From Gammaproteobacteria bacterium (GTDB lineage Bacteria > Pseudomonadota > Gammaproteobacteria > Steroidobacterales > Rariloculaceae), in contig JAFGNC010000430.1 of the NCBI GenBank assembly GCA_016927175.1, forward strand, positions 1-28,235: a stretch of 28,235 nt of DNA. Reading direction: 5' to 3'. The notes below the pieces were generated by a model, which searched no databases, was not told the DNA's origin, and was given only the letters and a program-made list of their open reading frames with translations. Position numbers and translations under genes: made by a program. Shown here piece by piece: positions 6,495 through 14,639 of the stretch. Position 1 is the stretch's first letter. Each line of letters begins with the position of its first letter.

Positions 6495-7535
6495 CTACGG
6501 CTCCCGCACGCGTATCGCCCGCCCCCCGGACAGCGGGACGAGAAAGTTGCTGCCGAGCGCGCCGGGCCGGATCTCGGCCTCGAACGGAACGTCCGGCGCG
6601 AAAAACCGGCGACCATCCGTCTGCAGCCACGTCTCGCCCTCTTCCGTCACGAAGATCGCGTCGGTTCTGCGCCGCCGGACTTCGACGACCGTGACGGTAT
6701 AAGCCTGCTCCGGCTCGGCTTCAGTCGTTTCGGAAAACTGCCGCGCTCGCGCCACGGCGGCGTCGTCCGCTGTCGCGTCGCCTGCGTCCGACCGTGCCGC
6801 GCTCGAGCGCCCGAAGGCGGTGTCGTAACAGTCGAGTCTCGCGACGCCCGACGCGATCCCCGTGCAGTCGGATCCCGTTGCGGGCCGCTCCGCGACGGCA
6901 CCACGCCGGCCGTCGGGCAACACGTGGAATACGCGAATCACGACTGCGCCGCCTTCCTCGTCGGGCGTCACGCTGCCGACGAAGATGCCTTTGTTGAGCC
7001 AGTCGTGCTCGCCCTGCGGTGCGTGAAAACGCGGGGAGGTTCGAAGGTAGCGCTGCGCCGGTTCTCCGTCGGCGGGCGCTATCGCCGATGCGATGCCTTC
7101 GTTCTCGACGACGATCACGTCGCCGTCGTCGGTCTCGAGCGAGTACAGCGCGTACAGCTCCAGCACGCCGTCGGCTCGCTCGAGCTGCCAGTCCGCGCCG
7201 CCCGGCATCACTCTGCCGCTCAGGCCGCGGCCGACGAATCGTCCGCCGGTGATCGGTATGAAGCGCCGCGTGCCGTGATCGCTGACGCCGACTTCGACCG
7301 CGTCGCCGATCGTGACGTAGGCCTCGAGCACGAGCTCCGTCTGCGGCGGCTCGACGCCCGCGACCGGCCAGACGGAACCGGCCCCGTCCTGCGCGCGCAC
7401 CGCCGCGGGCACGGCGCAGGCGAGCGTGACGATGGCGACGACGGCCGCCGCGGCCGCCGCGCCGGAACGGGCGTTGACCGCAAAGCGGGCGCTCGAGGGA
7501 GGCATGGGTCTGTCGAATACTCGGGGCATCGTCAT
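6495..7535 (-). CDS. exported DUF3237 (UPF0311) protein with a C-terminal cysteine-motif extension
   Basis: The 346-residue precursor has a long, alanine-rich signal peptide ending about residue 48 (AVRAQD). Residues 65-205 form a DUF3237 beta-barrel-like domain: ELVLEAYVTIGDAVEVG, RRFIPITGGRFVG, PGGADWQLERADGV, LYSLETDDGD and HDWLNKGIFVG are all typical. Residues 220-346 are an unusual extension. It begins DCTGIASGVARLDCYDTAF (C224, C236), a Cys-x(11)-Cys-Tyr-Asp pattern I know from unrelated small exported proteins, and ends in a predicted beta-rich segment. The start codon overlaps the stop of the upstream heme-lipoprotein gene (ATGA), with AGGAG in good position, so the two are coupled. 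DUF3237 has no settled biochemical role. I infer a periplasmic job linked to the lipoprotein. Confidence 0.82.
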   Translation of the reverse strand: MTMPRVFDRPMPPSSARFAVNARSGAAAAAAVVAIVTLACAVPAAVRAQDGAGSVWPVAGVEPPQTELVLEAYVTIGDAVEVGVSDHGTRRFIPITGGRFVGRGLSGRVMPGGADWQLERADGVLELYALYSLETDDGDVIVVENEGIASAIAPADGEPAQRYLRTSPRFHAPQGEHDWLNKGIFVGSVTPDEEGGAVVIRVFHVLPDGRRGAVAERPATGSDCTGIASGVARLDCYDTAFGRSSAARSDAGDATADDAAVARARQFSETTEAEPEQAYTVTVVEVRRRRTDAIFVTEEGETWLQTDGRRFFAPDVPFEAEIRPGALGSNFLVPLSGGRAIRVREP

Positions 7536-9946
7536 CGCGTCTCCTGAACGGCCGCCGTCACACCTGCGGGCTCCGCGCCGCCGGCCTGCCGCATCCTGAA
7601 CGCTTCGCTCTGCACGATGCCGAGCACCAGCGACGAGAATCGGTAGTCCGCCTGCGCGGCGTCGCGCACGATGCTGCGAACCGTGGGCATGTCGTACGGC
7701 GTGAGGCCGCGGCCGAGCGCGTAGATCATCAGCTTCTCGGCGACGACGCCTACGAAATGCTCCGGCTCGGCCGTCAGGGCCTCGCGCAGCTCGACCGGGC
7801 CGTTTACGACGGTGCCGTCGGCGAGCTGACCGGAGGCGTCGATGCTGCCGCCGGGCTCGGCCGTGCGCCAGCGGCCGACCGCGTCGAAGTTCTCGAGCGC
7901 GAGGCCGAGCGGGTCCATGACATCGTGACAGGCGGCGCAGACCGGATTCTCGCGGTGCTCCTCGAGGCGCTCGCGCACCGAGCGGGCATGCCCGCCCGGC
8001 TCGTTCTCATCGAGCGCGGGCACGTTCGGCGGCGGTGCCGGCGGCGGCGTGCCGAGCACGTTCTCCATGACCCATTTGCCGCGCAGCACCGGCGACGTGC
8101 GATTCGGATAAGACGTTACCGTCAGGATGCTGCCATGCCCGAGCAGCCCGCGCCGCGCGTCGCTCGGCGCGGCGATGCGCCGGAAATGGCTGCCGTAGAC
8201 GCCCGGTATGCCGTAGTGCTTCGCGAGCCGTTCGTTGACGAACGTGTAATCGGCCGTAAGCAGGTCCACTACGCTGCGGTCCTCGCGGATGATGCTGTCG
8301 AAGAACAGCTGCGTCTCGCGCAGCATCGCGCGGCGCAGATTCTCGTCGAAATCGGGGAAATCCTCGACACCGGGGCGGGCGCTGCGCAGGTTGCGCAGGT
8401 AGAGCCACTGCCCGGCGAAATTCTCGACGAGAGCGTAGGAACGCTCGTCGGCCAGCATGCGGCGCACCTGCCGCTCGTACTCCGCCGGCTCGCTCAACCT
8501 GCCCTGCTCCGCGACGCGCAGCAGCTCGTCGTCCGGAATGCTGCTCCACAGAAAAAACGACAGCCGCGATGCGAGCGCGAGATCGTCGACTGCGTAGATC
8601 GTGCCGGGCGCGACGCCCTCGGGATCCGGCTGGCTGCGGAACAGGAAGGACGGCGCCGTCAGCACGACACGCAGCGCGTTCTGGATCCCGGCGTCGAACC
8701 CGCCGCGCTCGCTGCCGGCCTCGAAAAAGCGCAGCAGGAGTCCGACGTCATCCTCCGTGACCGGGCGCCGGTAAGCGCGCCGCGCCAGCGTCGACAAAAT
8801 CTCCTCGGCGCAGCGCAGCTCGTCCGCCTCGGAGCCCGGGCGGCAGCTGAAGATGCGCCGCCGGCTCGGAGTATCGCCGGCACCGGTCGCTTCGAACGGA
8901 CCCGTGATGTTCATGTAATCGACGAGCGGCTCGCCGTTCATGTTCTGCAAATCCAGGTCGCGCGTATGCAGCTCGAGCGGCTCGTGCGTCTCGGCGGAAT
9001 TGCGCCGGAGGAACGCCACGCCGACATCGTGCGGCCCGGCCTCCACGAAGACGCGCGTTCGCAGCCGCTGGTCGATCGTATCGGCCGCGGCCGAGAAATT
9101 CGCGTCGGACATCGCGTTGTCTTCCTCGCCGCCGACCTGCGCCTCGAACACGCGCTCGCCATCGACCGTGATCTCGAACCGGTGCGGCCACTCGAGCCCC
9201 TTCATGTAGCCGACGATGTTGCGCAGCAGGAAAACGCTGAAGTCGTACTCGGCGTCGAGCGGGAAGTTGTGCCGGATCAGCATGCCGCCGCGCGTCCCGA
9301 GCGGCAGCCCGTCGACGTGCCCACTCTGAGCCAGATCGGGCGGCGCCCTGTAGACGCTCGTGACGACCGGCGTTTCGGGATCGCCGACGGCGAGCGCCGC
9401 TATCTTGGTCGACGCCGCAAGATACTGCTCGAGCAGAGACGGCGACACGCGCAGGATGTCGGCGATGTTGTCGAAGCCATAGCCTTCGTCGTCGGCCGGC
9501 AGAAATTCGGCCGGGTCGATCTCGAGCGCCAGCAGGTCGCGGACTGCATTGCCGTACTCGGTTCGGTTCAGGCGATGGATCCCGGTGCGGGCGAGCCGCG
9601 GCGAAAGCTCGGCGGCGGCATCGAGGCGGGTTTCGAGAAACGACACGAACTCGTCGACGGCCTCGGCGTCCGGGCGCGGCCCGCCGGGCGGCGGCATCAG
9701 CCGCCCGCGCAACTTGACGATGACCTTCTCCCACAGCGCCGGATCGGCGGCGACGTGCGCGAGATCGACGTCCTCGAGCGTCATCTCGCCGACGCGCTCG
9801 GCGTCGTTGTGGCAGTCGGTGCAGAAGCTCTCTATCGTCGACGCGTGGCGCTCGACGAGCTCCTGCTCGGACGGTTGGCAGCCGCCGAGCAATAGCCCCG
9901 CGGCGCCGGCCATCATCGCGGTCGCTGTGATTCTCGATTGCAGCAC
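7532..9946 (-). CDS. c-type-heme lipoprotein of the DUF1587-DUF1595-DUF1592-DUF1588-DUF1585 family
   Basis: This is an 804-residue planctomycete-style cytochrome protein. A lipoprotein signal peptide ends LLLGGC (lipid-attached C23). The first heme site, FCTDCHND (C42, C45, H46), is followed by RLMPPP at 82-87, giving a possible Met ligand. Domains in order: PSD3/DUF1587 (about 120-185, TGIHRLNRTEYGNAVRDLL), a beta-rich middle (210-350), PSD5/DUF1595 (378-412), PSD4/DUF1592 (415-550), PSCyt3/DUF1588 (585-700) carrying the second heme site CAACHDVMDPLG (C670, C673, H674), and PSD2/DUF1585 (710-785). The GTG start has a GGGGAGGG ribosome binding site. Such proteins are usually paired with a DUF1552 protein, and none is present here. 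Instead, DUF3237 follows. The enzyme activity of the family is not established, and an outer-membrane- or periplasm-facing redox role is inferred. Confidence 0.9.
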   Translation of the reverse strand: MLQSRITATAMMAGAAGLLLGGCQPSEQELVERHASTIESFCTDCHNDAERVGEMTLEDVDLAHVAADPALWEKVIVKLRGRLMPPPGGPRPDAEAVDEFVSFLETRLDAAAELSPRLARTGIHRLNRTEYGNAVRDLLALEIDPAEFLPADDEGYGFDNIADILRVSPSLLEQYLAASTKIAALAVGDPETPVVTSVYRAPPDLAQSGHVDGLPLGTRGGMLIRHNFPLDAEYDFSVFLLRNIVGYMKGLEWPHRFEITVDGERVFEAQVGGEEDNAMSDANFSAAADTIDQRLRTRVFVEAGPHDVGVAFLRRNSAETHEPLELHTRDLDLQNMNGEPLVDYMNITGPFEATGAGDTPSRRRIFSCRPGSEADELRCAEEILSTLARRAYRRPVTEDDVGLLLRFFEAGSERGGFDAGIQNALRVVLTAPSFLFRSQPDPEGVAPGTIYAVDDLALASRLSFFLWSSIPDDELLRVAEQGRLSEPAEYERQVRRMLADERSYALVENFAGQWLYLRNLRSARPGVEDFPDFDENLRRAMLRETQLFFDSIIREDRSVVDLLTADYTFVNERLAKHYGIPGVYGSHFRRIAAPSDARRGLLGHGSILTVTSYPNRTSPVLRGKWVMENVLGTPPPAPPPNVPALDENEPGGHARSVRERLEEHRENPVCAACHDVMDPLGLALENFDAVGRWRTAEPGGSIDASGQLADGTVVNGPVELREALTAEPEHFVGVVAEKLMIYALGRGLTPYDMPTVRSIVRDAAQADYRFSSLVLGIVQSEAFRMRQAGGAEPAGVTAAVQETR

Positions 9947-10091
9947 GGACCCTCCCCTCGAGATGTGCCCCGTCGGCGCAAGCGCCTGTCGCGCCCCGTT
10001 CGGGACGCACCTCGGGCCCGAGCACGCCCGGAGGCGGGCCCTATCATAGCACCGGCTCTGCCGGCCGCCCGGGGACCGGCGGGGGCGAAAG
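9947..10091 (-). promoter_or_regulatory. intergenic region between pntB and the heme-lipoprotein gene
   Basis: This gap should contain the end of the pntAB transcript and the start of the lipoprotein transcript. A small hairpin (CCGGC/GCCGG, 10052-10064) lacks a T-run. TATGAT on the minus strand (10043-10048) matches a -10 box in five of six bases but has no good -35 at 16-18 bases. Both assignments are tentative. Confidence 0.3.
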
Positions 10092-11483
10092 TCACAGCGC
10101 CTTGATCAGGGCCTGCAGCATCTCCCGCGCGTCGCCGAACAGCATGAACGTGTTTTCCCTGAAGAACAGCGGGTTCTCGACACCCGCGTAGCCCGTCGCC
10201 ATGCTTCTCTTCAGCACGAAGGTGGCCCTGCCCTTCCACACCTCGAGCACCGGCATGCCGGCGATCGGGCTGTCGGGGACTTCCTGCGCGGACGGGTTCA
10301 CGATGTCGTTTGCGCCGATCACGATCGACACGTCCACCTCGGGGAAGTCGTCGTTGATCTCGTCCATCTCGAGCACGATGTCGTACGGGACGTTCGCCTC
10401 GGCCAGCAGCACGTTCATGTGACCCGGCATTCGGCCGGCGACCGGATGGATCGCGAAGCGGACGCTGACGCCGGCATTCTGCAGCTCCTTGGTCAGCTCG
10501 TACACCGCGTGCTGGGCCTGCGCGACGGCCATGCCGTAGCCGGGGACGATGACGACGTTCTTCGCGTCCTTCAGCATCACGGCGGCGTCGGCCGGATCGA
10601 GCGGCTGGACCTCGCCCTGCTCGCCGGCCGCGCCCGCGGCGGACGCGCCGCTCGTGCCGAAGCCGCCGGCGATGACCGACAGGAAACGCCGGTTCATCGC
10701 GCGGCACATGATGTAGCTCAGGATTGCGCCGCTCGAGCCGACGAGCGCGCCCGTCACGATCAGCAGATCGTTGCCGAGCATGAAGCCGGTCGCGGACGCG
10801 GCCCAGCCGGAGTAGCTGTTCAGCATCGAGATCACGACCGGCATGTCGGCGCCGCCGATCGCCATGACCATGTGAATGCCGAACAGCAGCGCCACGGCGG
10901 TCATCAGCAGCAGCGGCGCCAGCCCGGCGCCGCCTTCGGCCGCGTCGAGGAACCACGCGCCGAACCAGATCGCGAGCAGCAGCAGGGCTAGGTTCAGCCA
11001 GTGGCGCCCGGGCAGCACGAGCGGTTTGCCGCCGATTCTGCCGCTCAGCTTGCCGAAAGCGATGACGGAGCCCGAGAAGGTGACGGCGCCGATCAGGATG
11101 CCGAGATACGTTTCCACGTCGTGGATGGTTTTCTCCGCGCCGGCGAGCTGAACCGCCGGGTCCGTGAAGTTCGCGAAGCCGACCAGCACGGCAGCGAGGC
11201 CGACGAGGCTGTGCAGGATCGCGACGAGCTCGGGCATCTGCGTCATCTGCACGCGCTTCGCGAGCATGAGGCCCAGAGCCCCGCCGACCACCAGCGCGCC
11301 GAACAGGATCGCGAAGTTGTCGCTCACGACGCCGATCAGCGTCGCAAGCAGCGCGAGGGCCATGCCGAGCATGCCGTACAGGTTGCCGCGCCGCGCGGTC
11401 TCCTGATGGCTCAAGCCTCCGAGCGCCAGGATGAACAGAACGGCGGCGCCGATATACGAGGCGGTGACGAGTCCGGTCGGCAT
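10092..11483 (-). CDS. pntB: proton-translocating NAD(P) transhydrogenase, beta subunit
   Basis: PntB carries the membrane half (dII) and the NADP(H)-binding domain (dIII) of the inner-membrane transhydrogenase, which uses the proton gradient to reduce NADP+ with NADH. The 463 residues have the normal length. About eight to nine helices span residues 5-270, starting LVTASYIGAAVLFILAL and including GGADMPVVISMLNSYSGWAA. The dIII domain follows a short linker and contains VVIVPGYGMAVAQAQH, the NADP-binding region PVAGRMPGHMNVLLAEA, and VIGANDIVNP. It starts ten bases after pntA, with a strong TAAGGAG Shine-Dalgarno that includes the pntA stop codon. The pair is therefore one operon. Confidence 0.97.
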   Translation of the reverse strand: MPTGLVTASYIGAAVLFILALGGLSHQETARRGNLYGMLGMALALLATLIGVVSDNFAILFGALVVGGALGLMLAKRVQMTQMPELVAILHSLVGLAAVLVGFANFTDPAVQLAGAEKTIHDVETYLGILIGAVTFSGSVIAFGKLSGRIGGKPLVLPGRHWLNLALLLLAIWFGAWFLDAAEGGAGLAPLLLMTAVALLFGIHMVMAIGGADMPVVISMLNSYSGWAASATGFMLGNDLLIVTGALVGSSGAILSYIMCRAMNRRFLSVIAGGFGTSGASAAGAAGEQGEVQPLDPADAAVMLKDAKNVVIVPGYGMAVAQAQHAVYELTKELQNAGVSVRFAIHPVAGRMPGHMNVLLAEANVPYDIVLEMDEINDDFPEVDVSIVIGANDIVNPSAQEVPDSPIAGMPVLEVWKGRATFVLKRSMATGYAGVENPLFFRENTFMLFGDAREMLQALIKAL

Positions 11484-11493
11484 TCGAGTCTCC

Positions 11494-13032
11494 TTACTTG
11501 CGGAACATCGCGAGCATGCGGCGGGTCACGGCGAAGCCGCCGGCGATGTTTATGCTCGTGATCAGCACGGCGACTCCGGCCGCCCATTTGATCCACGGCT
11601 GCGGCGAGCTGATCTGCAACAGCGCGCCGATGATGATGATGCTCGAGATCGCATTCGTGACGCTCATCAGCGGGGTATGCAGCGCCGGCGTCACGTTCCA
11701 CACGACCATGTAGCCGACGAAGCACGCGAGCACGAACACGGTCAGATGCGCCATGAACGACGGCGGCGCGGCGAGCCCGATACCGAACAGCGCGAGCCCG
11801 CCGATGCCGAAGGTCACGAGCGGCGCTACCCAGCGCGGCGTCTCCTTTTTCGGCACGGCCGCCGCGGCGGCCGCGGCGGCCGGCTTACCGGCGGGTGCCG
11901 CGCTCAGCTTCGGCGGCGGCGGCGGCCACGTGACCGCGCCGTCCTTGACGACGGTCGCGCCGCGAATCACCTCGTCCTCCATGTCGACGGTGGCCTGGCC
12001 GTTCTTGTCCGGACACATCTCGGCGAGCAGATGCCGGAGGTTCGTCGCGTACATCTGGCTCGACTGCGCGGCGAGCCGGCTCGGCAGGTCGGTGTAGCCG
12101 ATGATCGTGACGTCGCCGTGCACGGCCACCTCGTTCGGCTTCGTCAGCTCGCAGTTGCCGCCCTGCTCGGCCGCGAGATCGACGATGACGCTGCCCGGCT
12201 TCATGGCCTCGACCATGTCGCGCGTGATCAGCTTCGGCGCGGGCTTGCCGGGGATCAGCGCCGTCGTCACGATGACGTCGACCTCTTCCGCCTGCCGGCG
12301 GAACAGGGCCATCTCCGCGTCGATGAACTCCTGGCTCATGACCTTGGCGTAGCCGCCGGCGCCTTCGCCCTCCTCCTCGAAGTCGAGCATCAGGAACTCG
12401 GCGTCCATGCTCTCGACCTGCTCCTTGACGGAGGGGCGCGTGTCGAATGCCCGCACGATGGCGCCCATGCCTTTCGCGGTACCGATCGCGGACAGCCCCG
12501 CGACGCCGGCGCCGATCACGAGCACCTTCGCCGGCGGCACCTTGCCGGCCGCCGTGATCTGGCCCATGAAGAAGCGGCCGAAATGCTGCGCGGCCTCCAC
12601 CATGGCGCGGTAGCCCGCGATGTTCGCCATCGAGCTCAGCGCGTCGAGCTTCTGCGCCCGCGAGATGCGCGGGATGCTCTCGACGGCAAGCGCCGTGACG
12701 CCACGCTCCGCCAGCTGCGCGAGCATCGCCTCGTTCTGCGCCGGCGCCAGGAAAGAGATCAGCATCTGCCCGCGGCGCAGCTGCTCGAGCTCGGCAGGAT
12801 CGGGCGCGCGCACCTTCAGAACGATGTCGCTGCCGCCGTAGACGGCTTCCGCCGAGTCGGCGACCTCTGCGCCGGCGGCGCGGTAGGCCTCGTCCGTAAA
12901 GCTGGCGGCCGCACCGGCTCCCGCCTCGACGATCACGTCGAAGCCGAGCTTCTTCAGATGCGTTACCGCCTCCGGCGTCGTCGCCACCCGCCTTTCGCCG
13001 CTCGCCCTCTCCTTCGGAACACCGATCTTCAT
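11494..13032 (-). CDS. pntA: proton-translocating NAD(P) transhydrogenase, alpha subunit
   Basis: PntA binds NAD(H) and contributes membrane helices to the transhydrogenase. The 512-residue protein is of the undivided E. coli type: an alanine dehydrogenase-like dI domain (MKIGVPKE start, ADSAEAVYGGSDIVLKV, then the Rossmann motif VLVIGAGVAGL about residue 170) followed after residue 400 by four hydrophobic helices. The dI and membrane parts are joined by a low-complexity linker rich in alanine (AAAAAAAAVPKK). At DNA level this is a nearly pure GCC/GCG run near 11859-11882 that could be slippage-prone. The ATG has GGAG about nine bases upstream. The gene is divergent from the exported protein gene at 13224, so its promoter lies in the 190-base gap. 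Confidence 0.97.
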   Translation of the reverse strand: MKIGVPKERASGERRVATTPEAVTHLKKLGFDVIVEAGAGAAASFTDEAYRAAGAEVADSAEAVYGGSDIVLKVRAPDPAELEQLRRGQMLISFLAPAQNEAMLAQLAERGVTALAVESIPRISRAQKLDALSSMANIAGYRAMVEAAQHFGRFFMGQITAAGKVPPAKVLVIGAGVAGLSAIGTAKGMGAIVRAFDTRPSVKEQVESMDAEFLMLDFEEEGEGAGGYAKVMSQEFIDAEMALFRRQAEEVDVIVTTALIPGKPAPKLITRDMVEAMKPGSVIVDLAAEQGGNCELTKPNEVAVHGDVTIIGYTDLPSRLAAQSSQMYATNLRHLLAEMCPDKNGQATVDMEDEVIRGATVVKDGAVTWPPPPPKLSAAPAGKPAAAAAAAAVPKKETPRWVAPLVTFGIGGLALFGIGLAAPPSFMAHLTVFVLACFVGYMVVWNVTPALHTPLMSVTNAISSIIIIGALLQISSPQPWIKWAAGVAVLITSINIAGGFAVTRRMLAMFRK

Positions 13033-13170
13033 TGAATCACTCCAGTGCTTACTGCCGTCCGCGCGGCTCCGCCCCCCGCGAGCCCCGCGCAGATTACCCG
13101 AAAGCGGCGGCGCGCGCAGAGTCCGCTGGACGGCGCACTCGCCCCTGTCGACCGACGGACGTCGTTGCCG

Positions 13171-13204
13171 GCGTCGATCACCGGCGTCGATTACGGGCGT
13201 CGAT
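13171..13204. repeat. three tandem 13-bp units in the pntA / exported-protein divergent region
   Basis: The octamer GCGTCGAT occurs at 13171, 13184 and 13197, an exact 13-base period. The first two units match in 11 of 13 bases (GCGTCGATCACCG, GCGTCGATTACGG) and the third diverges after the octamer. The array ends about 20 bases before the ATG at 13224. It may be a regulator binding array or simple tandem duplication, and no regulator is identifiable. Confidence 0.55.
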
Positions 13205-13223
13205 TGGATTTACACTGCCGCGC

Positions 13224-13898
13224 ATGAAATCACTGCTTCGCCTGCGCTCGTCGCTCAGCTGCCCGCCGCTTCGGCTGGCCGTCATGCTCGCGCTTGCAAT
13301 GCCGGTACTGTGGATACCCGCCGCGGCCGCGCAGCAGGACGCCGCCGTCCGGTTGCGCGAACCGGAAGCCGCACGAGAGCCGTTGAACAGCGAACGCATC
13401 GAGCAGCGGTTCGGCAGCTACGGCATCGAGGTGCTTGAATCCGATGGAAGGTTGCGCGTGTCGCATCTGTACAGCGAGTCCGGCGGCGTCCGGACCGGCC
13501 GCACGTTCGCCGTCGTGAGCTATCCGGAGGCCGTCGACCCGGCACTCGCCGAGCAGCACGAGGAGATCACGGACGGAGGCTCGATCGGGGCGGTCTTCAC
13601 GCGCTCGGGCTGGACCGTGACCAAGCGGCATCTGTGGTTCGGCGAGCTCGTGTCGACGGGCGAGTCGGCGTCACTGATGCGCATCGCCGAGGGTCTGCCC
13701 GTCGCCGCGCACGTTTACGTGCTGCGCGTCGCAAGGGACGGGCGCGCATACGACTACGCGACGATTGCCGAAGTCCACCATCCGGAGTATTTGCGGCTCG
13801 AGGAGCTGGAGCCGATCTACGGCCCGGCCGAGCCGACCGGCGGCGACGCCGCGCTGGTCCGGCGGATGCTGAGCGCGACGCGCGACGCGATGCGCTGA
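13224..13898 (+). CDS. exported protein of unknown function
   Basis: The 224-residue precursor has a long signal peptide (two arginines early, hydrophobic core LRLAVMLALAMPVLWIP, cleavage near AAAAQQ at residues 36-37). The mature part has no transmembrane helix and no cysteine. Notable stretches are RFGSYGIEVLESDGRLRVSH, TFAVVSYPEAVDP, GGSIGAVFTRSGWTV, HVYVLRV and a histidine-containing YATIAEVHHPEYL near 178-190. These look like conserved-family motifs, but I do not recognise the family. I start at the ATG at 13224. The longer frame back to 13032 would run through the promoter region. No Shine-Dalgarno is present, and a weak TACACT (13212-13217) seven bases before the ATG would fit a leaderless transcript. 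Its stop is one base from the Nudix stop on the other strand. Confidence 0.78.
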   Translation: MKSLLRLRSSLSCPPLRLAVMLALAMPVLWIPAAAAQQDAAVRLREPEAAREPLNSERIEQRFGSYGIEVLESDGRLRVSHLYSESGGVRTGRTFAVVSYPEAVDPALAEQHEEITDGGSIGAVFTRSGWTVTKRHLWFGELVSTGESASLMRIAEGLPVAAHVYVLRVARDGRAYDYATIAEVHHPEYLRLEELEPIYGPAEPTGGDAALVRRMLSATRDAMR

Positions 13899-13899
13899 C

Positions 13900-14454
13900 T
13901 CAGCCGCGGCAGCTCGACTCGTAGACGTAGCGCCACAGGGTCACGGCGATCAGCGCGTGGTCGATGACGCCTTCGCTCAGCAGCCGAGGCAGCTCGCGCG
14001 CCGGCACGAGCTCCACGTCTGTATGCTCTCTGCCGGAGTTCTGGATCTCGCCGACACGTTCCACGCCTTCGGCCACGAACGTATGCAGCCGGTGACCGAA
14101 AAGCGCCGGGTTCGGATTCAGCGCGCCGAGCGAGCGCAGCCCCGTGGCGCGGTAGCCCGTCTCCTCGAGGCACTCGCGCGCGGCAGCCTCCTCCGGCGCC
14201 TCGCCGGGATCGACCAGGCCGCCGGGGACCTCGAGCGTGACCTTCTCCGCCCCGTGGCGGTACTGGCGAATCATGACGATGTCGCCGGACGGCGTGACGG
14301 GCACGATCTGCGCCCAGTCGACGGAGAGGATCCGGTAAAAGTCGTGCTCGCTGCCGTCGATGGGTGAGCGGGCGTAGGCACGCTCGACCGTAAAGACGCG
14401 GCAATCGGCGACCGGCTCCGACCGCAACCGCAGCCATTCACGAATCGTCGTCAT
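13900..14454 (-). CDS. Nudix hydrolase, ADP-ribose pyrophosphatase-like
   Basis: This is a 184-residue Nudix protein whose catalytic box is complete: GGLVDPGEAPEEAAARECLEETGY fits G-x5-E-x7-R-E-U-x-E-E-x-G, with the metal-binding REC-L-EE core around residues 94-98. Other landmarks are the N-terminal barrel strand FYRILSVDWAQIVPVTP, IRQYRHGAEKVTLEVPGG before the box, and NPNPALFGHRLHTFVAEG after it. The IRQYR...EVPGG context is typical of ADP-ribose/nucleoside-diphosphate-sugar pyrophosphatases, so the likely reaction is ADP-ribose to AMP plus ribose 5-phosphate. The exact substrate is not readable. I start at the ATG at 14454. The frame continues upstream for 43 codons with two further ATGs, but that sequence is unlike the family, and no start has a strong ribosome binding site. 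Confidence 0.85.
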   Translation of the reverse strand: MTTIREWLRLRSEPVADCRVFTVERAYARSPIDGSEHDFYRILSVDWAQIVPVTPSGDIVMIRQYRHGAEKVTLEVPGGLVDPGEAPEEAAARECLEETGYRATGLRSLGALNPNPALFGHRLHTFVAEGVERVGEIQNSGREHTDVELVPARELPRLLSEGVIDHALIAVTLWRYVYESSCRG

Positions 14455-14639
14455 CGGCCGACGGACCTTGCGATGAATAATAATGTGCCGTGCACGCAGT
14501 GGCGCAAACGCTCCATGTTCGCTCTCCATGCTCGTCATGAGCCGCGAAACTTTCGAGGTACATGCTACCGCGTGCGGCATCAATGGCAGCAGCTGCTGCC
14601 GAGCGGCTCGCGTCGATGCACATCGCCGGCCCGACGGGA
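14455..14639. other. intergenic region after purA, with a 16-bp perfect palindrome
   Basis: This gap follows the purA stop and precedes the Nudix start on the minus strand. It holds a perfect palindrome GGCAGCAGCTGCTGCC at 14585-14600, without a loop or T-run, so it is not a convincing terminator. A lower-GC patch near 14473-14485 (AATAATAAT) lies just upstream of the Nudix start and may be part of its promoter. I see no gene in it. Confidence 0.4.

Noticed and set aside
7757..9895. 712-codon open frame on the plus strand opposite the heme lipoprotein
   Set aside because: It is the antisense of a gene with unmistakable domains and heme motifs, has no ribosome binding site, and is low in recognisable structure.
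11859..11882. GCC/GCG run as a regulatory or phase-variable repeat
   Set aside because: It lies in frame in the alanine-rich linker of PntA and is imperfect, so codon usage for alanine explains it.
13032..13223. Upstream extension of the exported protein
   Set aside because: It would run through the divergent promoter and the 13-bp repeats and would hide the signal peptide internally.
14585..14600. 16-bp perfect palindrome as a terminator for purA
   Set aside because: It has no loop and no T-run. It could be a chance CAG/CTG palindrome.
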